Assembly: GCF_947497125.1 (NCBI RefSeq)
Contig: NZ_CANMFI010000003.1
Coordinates: forward strand, 248,001-312,000
Direction: 5' to 3'
Origin: an uncultured Polaribacter sp.
GTDB lineage: Bacteria > Bacteroidota > Bacteroidia > Flavobacteriales > Flavobacteriaceae
DNA length: 64,000 nt
The translations under genes and the position numbers were made by a program. Positions 1 through 9,414 of this stretch are shown in pieces. The notes under the pieces were generated by a model that did no database searches, was not told the origin of the DNA, and was given only the letters and a program-made list of their open reading frames with translations. How positions within the stretch are numbered: the stretch's first letter is position 1; each line of letters starts with the position of its first letter.

Positions 1-2426
1 AATTCTATATTACCACTAAACATTAAACTATGCACACCAATTTCTCCGCCATTAATACCATCATTTCTGTAATTTGTAGAGTATGCTAAATTAATAGACC
101 AAGGTATGTCTGCATGGTAAAGTTTTGCTTCTTTATTATTGTCTTCTTCTGTGTTAACATTGTTCCTTTGTCCAAATCTATCGGTCGGGTTAATATCTGC
201 GCCAATAACGTCAATACCATTTTGGGCGCCATTACCATTTCTGTTGTCAACTTCGTCTTTTTTAGATTTATCAAAATCTGTACTAGAAATACTATAATTT
301 GCAGTTATGTTTGCGTTGGTTAGTCTTAAAATATTCGGGTTAAATTCATTAATTCTAACACCTGCAGCATTCACTTTGTAAGGGTCAAAAGAGCCATTTA
401 AGTTAACAGCTAATTTGTCTTTAAACAATCTTGTACCAGCAGAAAAACTTACCGGAGACCAACGCAAGCTATCGGCAGCAATATTGTAAGAGCTGCTAAA
501 GTTTAAATTATTTAAAATAGTTATTTTCTCGTCTTCTTCGTCTTCACTCTCCGAATTTTTAGGGGCAACCTTAGCCTCAAGCACATTGTTTAAAGTAATT
601 CCGATTGCATTACTTAAGCCAGCAGAAGGAGCACCATATATACCTTGATCATAAAGGGTATAGTCTAATAAGTCTGTGGCATCTGCACTTCTTTGTACTT
701 GTTGTGTGTATTTGTCTTTAAAGTCGGGTCTGTATGAGTAAGAAATAGATGGTCTAAAAGTATGTCTTATTGTTTTTAATCGACCTTTTTTAAAATTAAA
801 AGTTCCATATATATTGGTAGATAAACTAACACCAGCATTATATTCTCTATAGCTTTTAAATCCTCTTAAAGTATCTGTTACTACAACATCTTCTGTAATG
901 TCATATTTTTTTTGAATGTAATCGAATTGCCAGGTTTCTTCATAGTTTACACTTGGCGATAAAGTAAAGTATTTAAATGCTTTAATATTGGTGTTTGTAC
1001 CCGTTCTATGTTGCATTCCTGCTCTAGCGGTTTCAAACATTTTAGAAGTAAGAAATTCTGTGTCTGTTGTATTAATTAAGTACTGACCTTGTAGGGTGTA
1101 ATTAAATCCCATTTTTTGAATGGGTGTTTTTTGAATATCTCCTTTACCTGCAAACGGATAAATACGATCCATATTTACAGTTAATGACGGCAGAGTCATT
1201 GTTATGTTTTGCGTGTTTGTATTTTGTTGATGCGTGGCAGTCAAATTCATATTAAAAGGTGTACCAACAAAAGTTTTACTATAATTAATAGAAGAATTTA
1301 GAGTGTTTGTTTGAGTTTGTGCAACATTAAATTGATTTTGAGATTCTCTAAAAAATCGACTACTTCCTAAATTTACTGAGGCAGAAAATCTAGAGTTAGG
1401 GCTAGCTTTAGAGTCTTGACTGTGAGACCATCTAATATTAAAATTATTTGCTTTGCTGTAAGTGTCAAAACCTCTAATGCCATTGATGTTATTTTCGAAA
1501 TTAAAGCTAAAACTACCACTAAAGCGATACCTTTTTCTATAGTTTGATGATATTCTGCTTCCCCAACTACCATTAGAATATGCATCTGCCAAAACAGTTA
1601 AATCCATATAGTCACTTAAAGCGAAGTAATATCCTCCATTTTGAAAACCAATACCTCTTGTGCTACTTCCGGTATCAAAAGCAGGTATTAAAAATCCAGA
1701 AACGCTTGTTTCGCTTAGCGGAAAATAAGCAAAAGGTAAAAACAGCGGTGTTGGTATATCTGCTAATACTAAGTTACTAGTACCTACAATAATTTTTTTA
1801 CCAGGCACTAACTTAGCTTTGTTGGTAGCAATATAGTAATCGGGTACTTTTTTATCAGAAGTAGTAAATCTAATATTTCTTACATAGATTGTAGAGTCGT
1901 TAACACGCTTAGTTTTTTCGCCATAGGTAAACATTTCACCTTGTTTTGTTTTTAAGCCATAAATTAAAGCGCGTTTGCTTTTAAAGTTGTAAATAATAGA
2001 GTCTTGTTCAGATTCTTGACTACCTTGAATAAAAACAGGTCTTTGTACATAGCCTGTACTGTCTATTAAGCCTTTAGCAAATAGGGTGTTTTTTTTGTAA
2101 TCAACAATAATAATACCTGCTTTTAGGTCTATATCTGTATAGGTAATATGCGCCTCATTGTAGAGTTCTACAGTTTTATTTTTGGTATTTTGTATGGTGT
2201 AATCTTTGGCATCATGAATGATAATATCTTCGATGGTTTCTTTAACTTTAATACTATCTTTAGCGGTAGTATCTTTTTTTTGAATCGCTAAAGAATCTTT
2301 AGTGTTTTTTAAGAGAGATATACTTTTTTTTACAGCCTCATTTTTAGGTTTTTCGTTTTGAGAAAACCCTTTATTTATAAATAAAAGACAGCAAAATAAA
2401 AGAATGTATGATATTTTTGTTTGCAA
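1..2426 (-). CDS. lptD: LPS-assembly outer-membrane protein LptD (OstA family), partial
   Basis: An open reading frame of about 808 codons runs leftward off the window edge, so the C-terminus is missing. It begins with a hydrophobic signal peptide ending near GFSQ. An OstA-like N-terminal region follows (YNEAHITYTDIDLKAG, then a segment on dedicated substrate handling), and then long alternating strands rich in aromatic residues typical of a beta-barrel, including a PLFLPFAYFPLSE segment. LptD inserts lipopolysaccharide into the outer membrane. No ATG lies in frame between the upstream stop and the signal peptide, so the TTG at 2426-2424 is the likely start. The gene is divergent from amiC. 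Family call is by resemblance to Bacteroidota LptD proteins. Confidence 0.82.
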   Translation of the reverse strand, partial: MQTKISYILLFCCLLFINKGFSQNEKPKNEAVKKSISLLKNTKDSLAIQKKDTTAKDSIKVKETIEDIIIHDAKDYTIQNTKNKTVELYNEAHITYTDIDLKAGIIIVDYKKNTLFAKGLIDSTGYVQRPVFIQGSQESEQDSIIYNFKSKRALIYGLKTKQGEMFTYGEKTKRVNDSTIYVRNIRFTTSDKKVPDYYIATNKAKLVPGKKIIVGTSNLVLADIPTPLFLPFAYFPLSETSVSGFLIPAFDTGSSTRGIGFQNGGYYFALSDYMDLTVLADAYSNGSWGSRISSNYRKRYRFSGSFSFNFENNINGIRGFDTYSKANNFNIRWSHSQDSKASPNSRFSASVNLGSSRFFRESQNQFNVAQTQTNTLNSSINYSKTFVGTPFNMNLTATHQQNTNTQNITMTLPSLTVNMDRIYPFAGKGDIQKTPIQKMGFNYTLQGQYLINTTDTEFLTSKMFETARAGMQHRTGTNTNIKAFKYFTLSPSVNYEETWQFDYIQKKYDITEDVVVTDTLRGFKSYREYNAGVSLSTNIYGTFNFKKGRLKTIRHTFRPSISYSYRPDFKDKYTQQVQRSADATDLLDYTLYDQGIYGAPSAGLSNAIGITLNNVLEAKVAPKNSESEDEEDEKITILNNLNFSSSYNIAADSLRWSPVSFSAGTRLFKDKLAVNLNGSFDPYKVNAAGVRINEFNPNILRLTNANITANYSISSTDFDKSKKDEVDNRNGNGAQNGIDVIGADINPTDRFGQRNNVNTEEDNNKEAKLYHADIPWSINLAYSTNYRNDGINGGEIGVHSLMFSGNIE

Positions 2427-2446
2427 TGCTATAAATGCTATTTTTG
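2417..2446 (+). promoter_or_regulatory. Candidate promoter for amiC
   Basis: TTG at 2417-2419 and TATTTTTG at 2439-2446 are separated by 19 nt, matching the Flavobacterium TTG/TAnnTTTG promoter layout. A second TATTTTTG lies at 2469-2476, closer to the ATG at 2519, so either or both could be used. The element sits partly inside the start of divergent lptD. Confidence 0.4.
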
Positions 2447-2496
2447 TATTAAGGTAAAATTATGGCTCTATTTTTGGAGTACAAAATTTACATTGC

Positions 2497-2504
2497 CAAA
2501 ATTA
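2497..2504 (-). promoter_or_regulatory. Candidate -7 element for lptD
   Basis: TAATTTTG on the minus strand matches the Flavobacterium TAnnTTTG -7 consensus. It would give a leader of roughly 65 nt before the TTG start. No clear -33 TTG was assigned. Confidence 0.35.
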
Positions 2505-2518
2505 GTTAAAATTTATTG

Positions 2519-3610
2519 ATGCTATTTAAACAAAATCACAAATTTAGTACCAAAGTAAAAATTATCGTTAAATTTCTCTTTGTATTTGCTTTTTTAGCGA
2601 CTTCTTTAAAAACAGAGGCACAAAAAAAATACGTAATAGTTATAGATGCTGGTCATGGAGGTAAAGATCCTGGTAACCTAGGGAATGGTTATAAAGAGAA
2701 AAATATAGCTTTAAAAGTAGCTTTGGCTGTTGGAGATAGGTTAAATAAAAATAAAGACATTAAAGTAATTTACACCAGAAAAGGCGATACTTACCCGCCT
2801 TTATGGAAAAGAGGAGAAATTGCAAACAATGCAAAAGCAGACTTATTTATTTCTATTCATTGCGACTCTCATACATCTAATGCCTATGGTGCTGGTACTT
2901 TTGTATTAGGATTAAGAGGAAATAAGAAAAACTTAGAAATAGCTAAAAGAGAAAATGCTTCTATTTTCTTTGAAGAAGATTATAAAGAAAGGTATGTAGG
3001 TTTTGATAAAAACTCTGCAGAGTCTGTCATAGGATTGTCTCTTTTACAGGAAGAAAATTTAGATAAAAGCTTGGCCATTGCAGGTTTAATTCAGCACAAC
3101 TTTGCTTTTAAGTTAAAAAGAAATGACCGTAAAGTAAAGCAAGATAATTTTCAGGTTTTAAGAGAAACCGTTATGCCAAGTGTTTTGGTAGAATTGGGGT
3201 TTTTAACCAATAAAAAAGAAGGGAAATTTTTAAATTCTAAAGCTGGTCAAGCGCAAATGAGTTCAGCAATTTCAGATGCTGTTTTAAGTTATGTAGATAA
3301 TTTAAAGAAGAATACTGTACAGCTTAATACAACACCCGAAACATCAAATAGTAATGTAGAGTTTAAGGTGCAAATTGCATCTAGTAGTCGTAAAGTTACT
3401 ACAAAAGCATATAATTTTAAAGGATTAAAAAATATTGACAGAGTTAAGGTAGGTAATAGTTACAAGTATTATTATGGAATTACTTCTAGCTATACCGATG
3501 TAAAAAAATCTCTAGAAATAGCTAAAAAGAAAGGATTTTCATCAGCATTTGTGGTTGCTTTTAAAGAGGGTAAAAAGGTCTCGGTGGCAGAGGTTATTAA
3601 AACCAACTAA
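2519..3610 (+). CDS. amiC: N-acetylmuramoyl-L-alanine amidase (Amidase_3) with C-terminal SPOR-like domain
   Basis: This is a periplasmic peptidoglycan amidase of 363 residues. A signal peptide covers about residues 1-35. The Amidase_3 domain contains VIDAGHGGKDPGN with zinc-ligand His46, SIHCDSH, and the catalytic-Glu segment VLVELGFLTN. The last 80 residues (EFKVQIASSS onward) look like a SPOR domain, which binds denuded glycan at division septa. A TTG codon directly precedes the ATG; I chose ATG at 2519. The gene is divergent from lptD and followed by an MCE gene, an envelope-biogenesis setting. Confidence 0.9.
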   Translation: MLFKQNHKFSTKVKIIVKFLFVFAFLATSLKTEAQKKYVIVIDAGHGGKDPGNLGNGYKEKNIALKVALAVGDRLNKNKDIKVIYTRKGDTYPPLWKRGEIANNAKADLFISIHCDSHTSNAYGAGTFVLGLRGNKKNLEIAKRENASIFFEEDYKERYVGFDKNSAESVIGLSLLQEENLDKSLAIAGLIQHNFAFKLKRNDRKVKQDNFQVLRETVMPSVLVELGFLTNKKEGKFLNSKAGQAQMSSAISDAVLSYVDNLKKNTVQLNTTPETSNSNVEFKVQIASSSRKVTTKAYNFKGLKNIDRVKVGNSYKYYYGITSSYTDVKKSLEIAKKKGFSSAFVVAFKEGKKVSVAEVIKTN

Positions 3611-3638
3611 ATTCTAGTACTCTCCCAAATATTATTAG

Positions 3639-3646
3639 TAATTTTG
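3639..3646 (+). promoter_or_regulatory. Candidate -7 element for the MCE gene
   Basis: TAATTTTG matches TAnnTTTG and lies 17 nt before the ATG at 3664, implying a very short leader. No good -33 TTG was found upstream. Confidence 0.35.
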
Positions 3647-3663
3647 TGATAAATTGTAGATAA

Positions 3664-4632
3664 ATGACAAAAGAGTTTAAAATAGGAATTGTTGCTATTA
3701 TTATCATAGCTATTTTTATATGGGGTTATAATTTTTTAAAAGGAGAAAACCTTTTCGATTCAAATTCTCGATATTTTAAAGTAGAGTATTCAAATATTGC
3801 AGGCTTAAGCAAGTCGAGTTTAGTAACTATTAACGGACTAAAAGTAGGTAAAATCACTCAAATAGAATTTAATAAAGAGGTTTCAAAAAAAGGCGGACTT
3901 ATTGTAAGTTTTGTTGTAAATAATGATTTTCTTTTTTCTAAAAATAGTATTGTTAAAATATATTCTCCTAGTCCTTTAGGAGGTTCAAATTTAGCCATAG
4001 TACCAAGTTATGAAGGCGAAGATGCCATTTCTGGAGATTATTTAAAAGGAGAAATAGAGTCTAGCTTGTTTACCTCAATTGGCGAGCGTTTAGATCCTTT
4101 ACAAGCAAAACTAGAACATGTTATTATTAGTGCAGACTCTTTATTTAAGAACGTAAATAATATTTTAGATATACCAACGCAAAATAGTATAAAAACTTCT
4201 GTTAAAAGTTTAGAGTTTACTTTAAACGAAGTGAAAAAAACAATCGTAATTGTTAATGATTTTATGGATGAATCAACAAACGATTTAAAAGAAAGTATTG
4301 CCAATACAAAATTGATTACAGCTAATTTTTCTAAAGTTTCAGACACATTAGCAAATGCAAATATTGGTGAGATTATGCGAAAAGCAGAAACCACACTTAA
4401 TTCAGCTAATTTTATGTTAGCTGGTATTAATAACGGAAAAGGAACTATAGGTAAGTTGGTTACCGATGATGTTTTGTATACCAATTTAGCTGAAATGTCT
4501 AAAGAATTAGAAAACTTACTTAGAGAGTTAAAATTACACCCAAAAAGATTCGTTCATTTTTCATTGTTTGGTAAAAAAGCAGCAGCATATCAGCCAACAA
4601 ACGAAGATGTTAAAGAAAATTCTAATAATTAA
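3664..4632 (+). CDS. MCE/MlaD family lipid-transport protein
   Basis: The 322-residue protein has one N-terminal transmembrane segment (about residues 6-24) and then an MCE domain (about residues 36-115: YSNIAGLSKSSLVTINGLKVGKI, followed by SPSPLGGSNLAIVPS). The rest is a long helical region. MlaD-type proteins form periplasmic rings that move phospholipids between the membranes together with an ABC transporter. No mlaE or mlaF genes are adjacent here, so the partner must be encoded elsewhere. It lies 53 bp after amiC. Confidence 0.82.
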   Translation: MTKEFKIGIVAIIIIAIFIWGYNFLKGENLFDSNSRYFKVEYSNIAGLSKSSLVTINGLKVGKITQIEFNKEVSKKGGLIVSFVVNNDFLFSKNSIVKIYSPSPLGGSNLAIVPSYEGEDAISGDYLKGEIESSLFTSIGERLDPLQAKLEHVIISADSLFKNVNNILDIPTQNSIKTSVKSLEFTLNEVKKTIVIVNDFMDESTNDLKESIANTKLITANFSKVSDTLANANIGEIMRKAETTLNSANFMLAGINNGKGTIGKLVTDDVLYTNLAEMSKELENLLRELKLHPKRFVHFSLFGKKAAAYQPTNEDVKENSNN

Positions 4633-4643
4633 ATCATAAAAAT

Positions 4644-5960
4644 ATGCAATACTTACCAAACATCGTTTTTGCCTTAACATTATTATTAGGTATTGGTTTT
4701 TTTACTATAAATATTAGAAAAATATCTAGAAATATAAACCTCGGGAAAGATCTTAATAGAAATGATAAAAAATCTGAGAGGCTAAAGAATATGATAATGA
4801 TTGCTTTAGGGCAATCAAAAATGATTAAAAGACCGTTTTCTGGCTTTTTACACATTGTTGTTTATGTTGGCTTTATTATTATAAATATTGAGGTATTAGA
4901 AATAATAATTGATGGTCTATTTGGTACTCATAGAATTTTTAAGGACTTTTTAGGCACTCAAATCTATGGTTTTTTAATAGGAACTTTCGAGGTTCTTGCA
5001 GCATTGGTTTTTATCGCAGTAATTATTTTTTGGATCCGAAGAAACTTATCAAATATCAAACGTTTTTTAAGTAGCGAAATGAAAGGATGGCCTAAAAAAG
5101 ACGGAAATCTTATTTTATATTTCGAAATGGTTTTAATGAGTCTTTTCTTATTGATGAATGCTGCGGATGCTTCATTTCAACAAGCAGGAATAGGAAATCC
5201 AATGAGTCAATTTATAACACCTCTATTTGATGGTTTTTCTGCTGATAGCTTGCATTTAATAGAGAGAACTGCTTGGTGGATACATATTTTAGGTATTTTA
5301 GTTTTTCTAAATTATTTATACTATTCTAAACATTTACATATTTTATTAGCGTTTCCAAACACTTATTATGCCAATTTAAATCCAAAAGGGCAATTTAATA
5401 ATTTAGAAGCGGTTACAAATGAAGTAAAAATAATGATGGATCCAAGTGCAGATCCTTATGCTACTCCAGAATCTTCAGAAGAAGAAGCTATCCCAGAAAA
5501 ATTTGGTGCATCTGAAGTTACAGATTTAAACTGGGTTCAGTTAATGAATGCTTATACTTGTACAGAATGTGGTAGATGTACTTCTGCATGTCCTGCAAAC
5601 TTAACAGGAAAAAAACTATCTCCTCGTAAAATTATGATGGATACAAGAGATCGTTTAGAAGAGGTTGGTAGAAATATAGATGCTAATAAAGGTGTTTTTA
5701 AAGATGACGGAAAACAGCTTTTGAACGATTACATAACTCCAGAAGAATTATGGGCTTGTACAAGTTGTAATGCTTGTGTAGAAGAATGCCCTGTAAATAT
5801 AGATCCGCTTTCTATTATTTTAGACATGCGTAGGTATTTGGTAATGGAGCAAAGTGCTGCACCACAAGAGTTAAATGCGATGATGAGTAATATTGAAAAC
5901 AATGGTGCTCCATGGCAATACAACCAGCAAGACCGTTTAAACTGGGCAAAAGAAGAATAA
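4644..5960 (+). CDS. Membrane Fe-S oxidoreductase subunit, 4Fe-4S dicluster (HdrE/HdrC- or GlpC-like)
   Basis: The N-terminal half of this 438-residue protein has several membrane segments resembling NarI/HdrE cytochrome b-type anchors. The C-terminal half carries two 4Fe-4S motifs, CTECGRCTSACP from Cys306 and CTSCNACVEECP from Cys372. It probably passes electrons between the quinone pool and the CCG-domain partner encoded next. The start is 11 bp after the MCE stop, so the two may be cotranscribed. The redox substrate cannot be told from sequence. Confidence 0.78.
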   Translation: MQYLPNIVFALTLLLGIGFFTINIRKISRNINLGKDLNRNDKKSERLKNMIMIALGQSKMIKRPFSGFLHIVVYVGFIIINIEVLEIIIDGLFGTHRIFKDFLGTQIYGFLIGTFEVLAALVFIAVIIFWIRRNLSNIKRFLSSEMKGWPKKDGNLILYFEMVLMSLFLLMNAADASFQQAGIGNPMSQFITPLFDGFSADSLHLIERTAWWIHILGILVFLNYLYYSKHLHILLAFPNTYYANLNPKGQFNNLEAVTNEVKIMMDPSADPYATPESSEEEAIPEKFGASEVTDLNWVQLMNAYTCTECGRCTSACPANLTGKKLSPRKIMMDTRDRLEEVGRNIDANKGVFKDDGKQLLNDYITPEELWACTSCNACVEECPVNIDPLSIILDMRRYLVMEQSAAPQELNAMMSNIENNGAPWQYNQQDRLNWAKEE

Positions 5961-6035
5961 AATTAATTTTATGTGTTTAATTTTAGCAATACTTCGCTAA
6001 CCAAAAATTAAATTCTAATACAAAAACTATAAACT

Positions 6036-6815
6036 ATGATTGTACAAACAATGGCAGAAATGATGGCTCAAGGAAAACAACCAGAAGTTTTATTTTGGGT
6101 TGGAGCTGCAGGAAGTTATGATGATAGAGCAAAAAAAATAACAAGAGCATTTGTAAAAATATTACAGCATGCAAATGTAGATTTTGCTGTTTTAGGTACC
6201 GAAGAATCTTCTACAGGAGATGCTGCTAAAAGAGCTGGAAACGAATTCTTGTTTCAGATGCAAGCAATGATGAACATCGAGGTTTTAAATGGATACAATA
6301 TTAAAAAAATTGTAACCTGCGATCCTCATTCTTTCAATACCTTAAAAAATGAATACACTAATTTAGGTGGTAATTATGAGGTGTTGCATCACACACAATT
6401 CATACAAAACCTTATCGCAGAAGGACGTTTAAAAATAGACGATAAAAACCTTCAAGGAAAAAGAGTTACTTTTCATGATCCTTGTTATTTAGGAAGAGCA
6501 AATGATGTATATGAATCTCCAAGAGACCTAATAAGAAGATTAGGTGTAAATTTAACAGAGATGAAGCGTAGCAAACAAACAGCTTTGTGTTGTGGTGCTG
6601 GAGGTGCTCAAATGTTTAAAGATGCAGAGCGTGGAGACAAAGAAATAAATGTATTAAGAACAGAAGACGCTTTAGAAACCAAACCAGATATTATTGCAAC
6701 AGGTTGTCCTTATTGCAATACAATGATGACTGATGGTATAAAATTTAAAGAAAAAGAAGATAGTGTTATTGTAAAAGATATTGCAGAATTGATTGCAGAA
6801 GCAAATAATTTGTAA
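6036..6815 (+). CDS. CCG-domain Fe-S protein (HdrB/HdrD-like)
   Basis: The 259-residue protein shows the cysteine-rich CCG pattern: CDPHSFNTLKNEY, DPCYLGR, CCGAGGAQMF and CPYCNTMM. This fold binds a noncubane or 4Fe-4S cluster in heterodisulfide reductase, GlpC and lactate-utilisation LutA. It is encoded 75 bp after the membrane Fe-S protein and likely forms the catalytic half of a split HdrDE-like complex. The electron acceptor is unknown. Confidence 0.78.
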   Translation: MIVQTMAEMMAQGKQPEVLFWVGAAGSYDDRAKKITRAFVKILQHANVDFAVLGTEESSTGDAAKRAGNEFLFQMQAMMNIEVLNGYNIKKIVTCDPHSFNTLKNEYTNLGGNYEVLHHTQFIQNLIAEGRLKIDDKNLQGKRVTFHDPCYLGRANDVYESPRDLIRRLGVNLTEMKRSKQTALCCGAGGAQMFKDAERGDKEINVLRTEDALETKPDIIATGCPYCNTMMTDGIKFKEKEDSVIVKDIAELIAEANNL

Positions 6816-6871
6816 ATAAATAACAGTACTTATATTCCGAATTTTTAATATTTTAGAATTACATCCTTTTA

Positions 6872-7798
6872 ATGACACAAAATTATATAAAAGCAGCTCG
6901 ATTAAGAACTTTACCTTTATCTATTTCAGGCGTTATAGTTGGTGCTGTTTTAGGTAATTATCATTTTTATAATGTTGCACTTAGCAATGATTCACTATCT
7001 ATTTTTTCTTCTCCAATTTTTTGGTTTGCAATTTTAACGACTATTGGTTTTCAAGTAATTTCTAACTTTGCAAATGATTACGGAGATGGTGTAAAAGGGA
7101 CAGATAAAAATAGGTTAGGTGAGGCTCGCATGGTTTCATCAGGTGCAATTACACCCAGGCAAATGAAAAGAGCTATTGTTATAGCTACGACCTTAACGTT
7201 AATATCTGCGTTATTTTTAATATTTTTTTCTTTTGGTAGTCAAAACTTTAAATATTCAATCTTATTTTTTTTCTTAGGAATCACAGCAATTATAGCCGCA
7301 ATAAAATATACAGTTGGTAACTCTGCCTATGGTTACAGTGGTTTTGGAGACCTATTTGTTTTTTTGTTTTTCGGATTGTTAAGTGTAGTTGGCAGTTATT
7401 TTCTGTTTACAAAGCAACTAGATTTAATAGTGTTTTTGCCAGCAATTTCTATTGGGTTTTTAAGTACTGCGGTTTTAAACTTAAACAATTTACGTGATAG
7501 AGAAGAAGATGCAAAAAATAATAAAAATACTCTGGTAGTAAAACTAGGTGTTTTAAAGGCAAAAAAATATCATTACTTTTTAATATTCGGAGCGCTTTTT
7601 TGTGCAATTTTATTTTCATTTTTTAGGTTTTCATCAATTTATCAATTTATTTATTTAATTGCTTTTATTCCGTTACTAAAAAATGTTAAAAAAGTAGCTT
7701 TAAATGATAATCCAAGAGAGCTAGATGGTGAATTAAAAAAAGTAGCTTTAAGTACTTTTTTATTTGCAATTCTTTTTTCAGTGAGTCATTTTTTTTAA
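6872..7798 (+). CDS. menA: 1,4-dihydroxy-2-naphthoate polyprenyltransferase
   Basis: MenA attaches the polyprenyl chain to 1,4-dihydroxy-2-naphthoate, the membrane step of menaquinone synthesis. The 308-residue protein is polytopic. It has the prenyl-diphosphate site NDYGDGVKGTDKNR (about residues 69-82) and the second Asp motif LNNLRDREED. The adjacent menC and menE homologues support the assignment. It starts the men cluster, 56 bp after the Fe-S gene. Confidence 0.9.
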   Translation: MTQNYIKAARLRTLPLSISGVIVGAVLGNYHFYNVALSNDSLSIFSSPIFWFAILTTIGFQVISNFANDYGDGVKGTDKNRLGEARMVSSGAITPRQMKRAIVIATTLTLISALFLIFFSFGSQNFKYSILFFFLGITAIIAAIKYTVGNSAYGYSGFGDLFVFLFFGLLSVVGSYFLFTKQLDLIVFLPAISIGFLSTAVLNLNNLRDREEDAKNNKNTLVVKLGVLKAKKYHYFLIFGALFCAILFSFFRFSSIYQFIYLIAFIPLLKNVKKVALNDNPRELDGELKKVALSTFLFAILFSVSHFF

Positions 7799-7824
7799 TT
7801 CTTGATTAAAACACATTATATTTC

Positions 7825-8343
7825 ATGAAAGCAATAAAAATTATTTTAAGTAGTATCTCATTAATAATTGTGGTGTTTTTACTTACAGGCTTGTTTGTAA
7901 AAAAAACTGATTATAGTGTTCAAGTTTCAATTAATAAGCCTCTTGAAGTTGTATTTGAGACCTTTACAAACGTAAAAAATGTTAAAAATTGGATTCCAGA
8001 AATTATTTCTATTGATGTTTTAGAAGAAAATATAGCCAAAACAGGTAGTGTGTATAAAATTGTTATAGAAAATAAGGGACAAGAAATAACAATGACAGAA
8101 AAGATTATGGCATACATTCCAAACGAAAAAATTACATTGTTTTTTGATGCAGAGAATATGTTAAAAAAGGACGATTATACTTTTTCAGAGACAGATGGTG
8201 TTTCAACTGTAACTTTAAATGCAAGTTGCCAAAGTGATTCTTATATTATGGCGTGTATTTTTCCGTATTTTAAGGGTACATTTAAAGCACAAGATCAATC
8301 TTACTTAAATAATTTTAAGGAGTTTATAGAAAGCAAAAATTAA
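7825..8343 (+). CDS. SRPBCC (START-like) family protein, membrane anchored
   Basis: This 172-residue protein has one N-terminal hydrophobic anchor (about residues 5-25) followed by a polyketide-cyclase/SRPBCC-like fold (VSINKPLEVVFETFTNVKNVKNWIPE). Such folds bind hydrophobic ligands. It sits 26 bp after menA and 24 bp before menC, so it is probably cotranscribed with them. A role in handling quinone intermediates is only a guess from context. Confidence 0.68.
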   Translation: MKAIKIILSSISLIIVVFLLTGLFVKKTDYSVQVSINKPLEVVFETFTNVKNVKNWIPEIISIDVLEENIAKTGSVYKIVIENKGQEITMTEKIMAYIPNEKITLFFDAENMLKKDDYTFSETDGVSTVTLNASCQSDSYIMACIFPYFKGTFKAQDQSYLNNFKEFIESKN

Positions 8344-8367
8344 ATTATACATACCATTCATACAACA

Positions 8368-9405
8368 TTGATAAAAGCAACTTACAAAAAATACATTCTC
8401 AATTTTAAAAACCCAAGCGGAACATCTCGTGGTGTTTTAAGAACTAAAGAAACTTGGTTTATTCTGTTAGAAGAAAACGGCAAATCAGGTATTGGAGAAA
8501 CGGGTTTGTTTAGAGGTTTAAGTATAGATGATGTTCCTAATTATGAAGAAAAATTAATTTGGGTTTGTAGTAATATAGATAAAGGAGAAGAGTTGTTGCT
8601 TAAAGAGCTTTTTGAGTTTCCTTCTATTCAATTTGGATTAGAGCAAGCTTTTTTATCTTTACGAAGTAAGGATTCTTTCGAGTTGTTTCCATCAGAATTT
8701 ACCAAAGGAAACGAATCTATTTCTATAAACGGTTTGGTTTGGATGGGAGACAAAGAGTTTATGAAAACTCAGATTAAAGAAAAATTAAAAACGGGTTTTT
8801 CATGTATAAAAATGAAAATTGGTGCAATTGATTTTGATACAGAAATAGCGTTGTTAAAATCGATTAGAAATGAATTTTCTTCAAATGAAATTGAATTAAG
8901 AGTAGATGCAAATGGTGCATTTACCAAAGAAAATGCTTTAGAAAAACTAAGTGTTTTATCAGCGTTAGATTTACATTCTATAGAGCAACCAATTAAACAA
9001 GGTCAGTTAGAAGAAATGGCTTTTTTATGCGAAAAAACACCTTTGCCAATTGCGTTAGATGAAGAGTTGATTGGTGTGTTTACAGAGTCTGATAAAAAGA
9101 CACTTTTAGAAACCATACAACCACAATATATTATTTTAAAACCCAGTTTGGTTGGTGGAATCGCAGGAAGTAAAGAGTGGATTTCTATTGCAGAAAACAA
9201 CAACATAGACTGGTGGATTACCTCTGCATTAGAGAGCAATATTGGTTTAAATGTAATTGCACAATTTACCTATGATTTACAAAATAAATTGCCTCAAGGA
9301 TTAGGAACTGGTGGTTTGTTTACAAACAATTTTACAAGTCCGTTAACTGTTGCAAATGGAGCGTTACACTATAATAACGCTATACAATGGGACTTTAAAC
9401 TATAA
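8368..9405 (+). CDS. menC: o-succinylbenzoate synthase (enolase superfamily)
   Basis: MenC dehydrates SHCHC to o-succinylbenzoate in menaquinone synthesis. The protein has an enolase-superfamily barrel with the Lys motif FSCIKMKIGA, metal ligands in LRVDANGAF, SIEQPI and ALDEEL, and a distal LKPSLVGG. Dipeptide epimerases are close relatives, but the location between menA and menE favours MenC. The best start is TTG at 8368; no in-frame ATG occurs before the conserved N-terminal strand. Length is 345 residues. Confidence 0.86.
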   Translation: MIKATYKKYILNFKNPSGTSRGVLRTKETWFILLEENGKSGIGETGLFRGLSIDDVPNYEEKLIWVCSNIDKGEELLLKELFEFPSIQFGLEQAFLSLRSKDSFELFPSEFTKGNESISINGLVWMGDKEFMKTQIKEKLKTGFSCIKMKIGAIDFDTEIALLKSIRNEFSSNEIELRVDANGAFTKENALEKLSVLSALDLHSIEQPIKQGQLEEMAFLCEKTPLPIALDEELIGVFTESDKKTLLETIQPQYIILKPSLVGGIAGSKEWISIAENNNIDWWITSALESNIGLNVIAQFTYDLQNKLPQGLGTGGLFTNNFTSPLTVANGALHYNNAIQWDFKL

Positions 9406-9414
9406 GCTTTTAAG

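Noticed and set aside
1373..1780. Short open frames on both strands within the lptD region
   Set aside because: The whole 1-2426 stretch reads through as LptD on the minus strand without a stop. The apparent lack of a long gene is only because it runs off the window edge.
4038..4484. 148-codon open frame antisense to the MCE gene
   Set aside because: It is antisense to a well-supported gene and has no recognisable features. Low stop density comes from the codon bias of the real gene.
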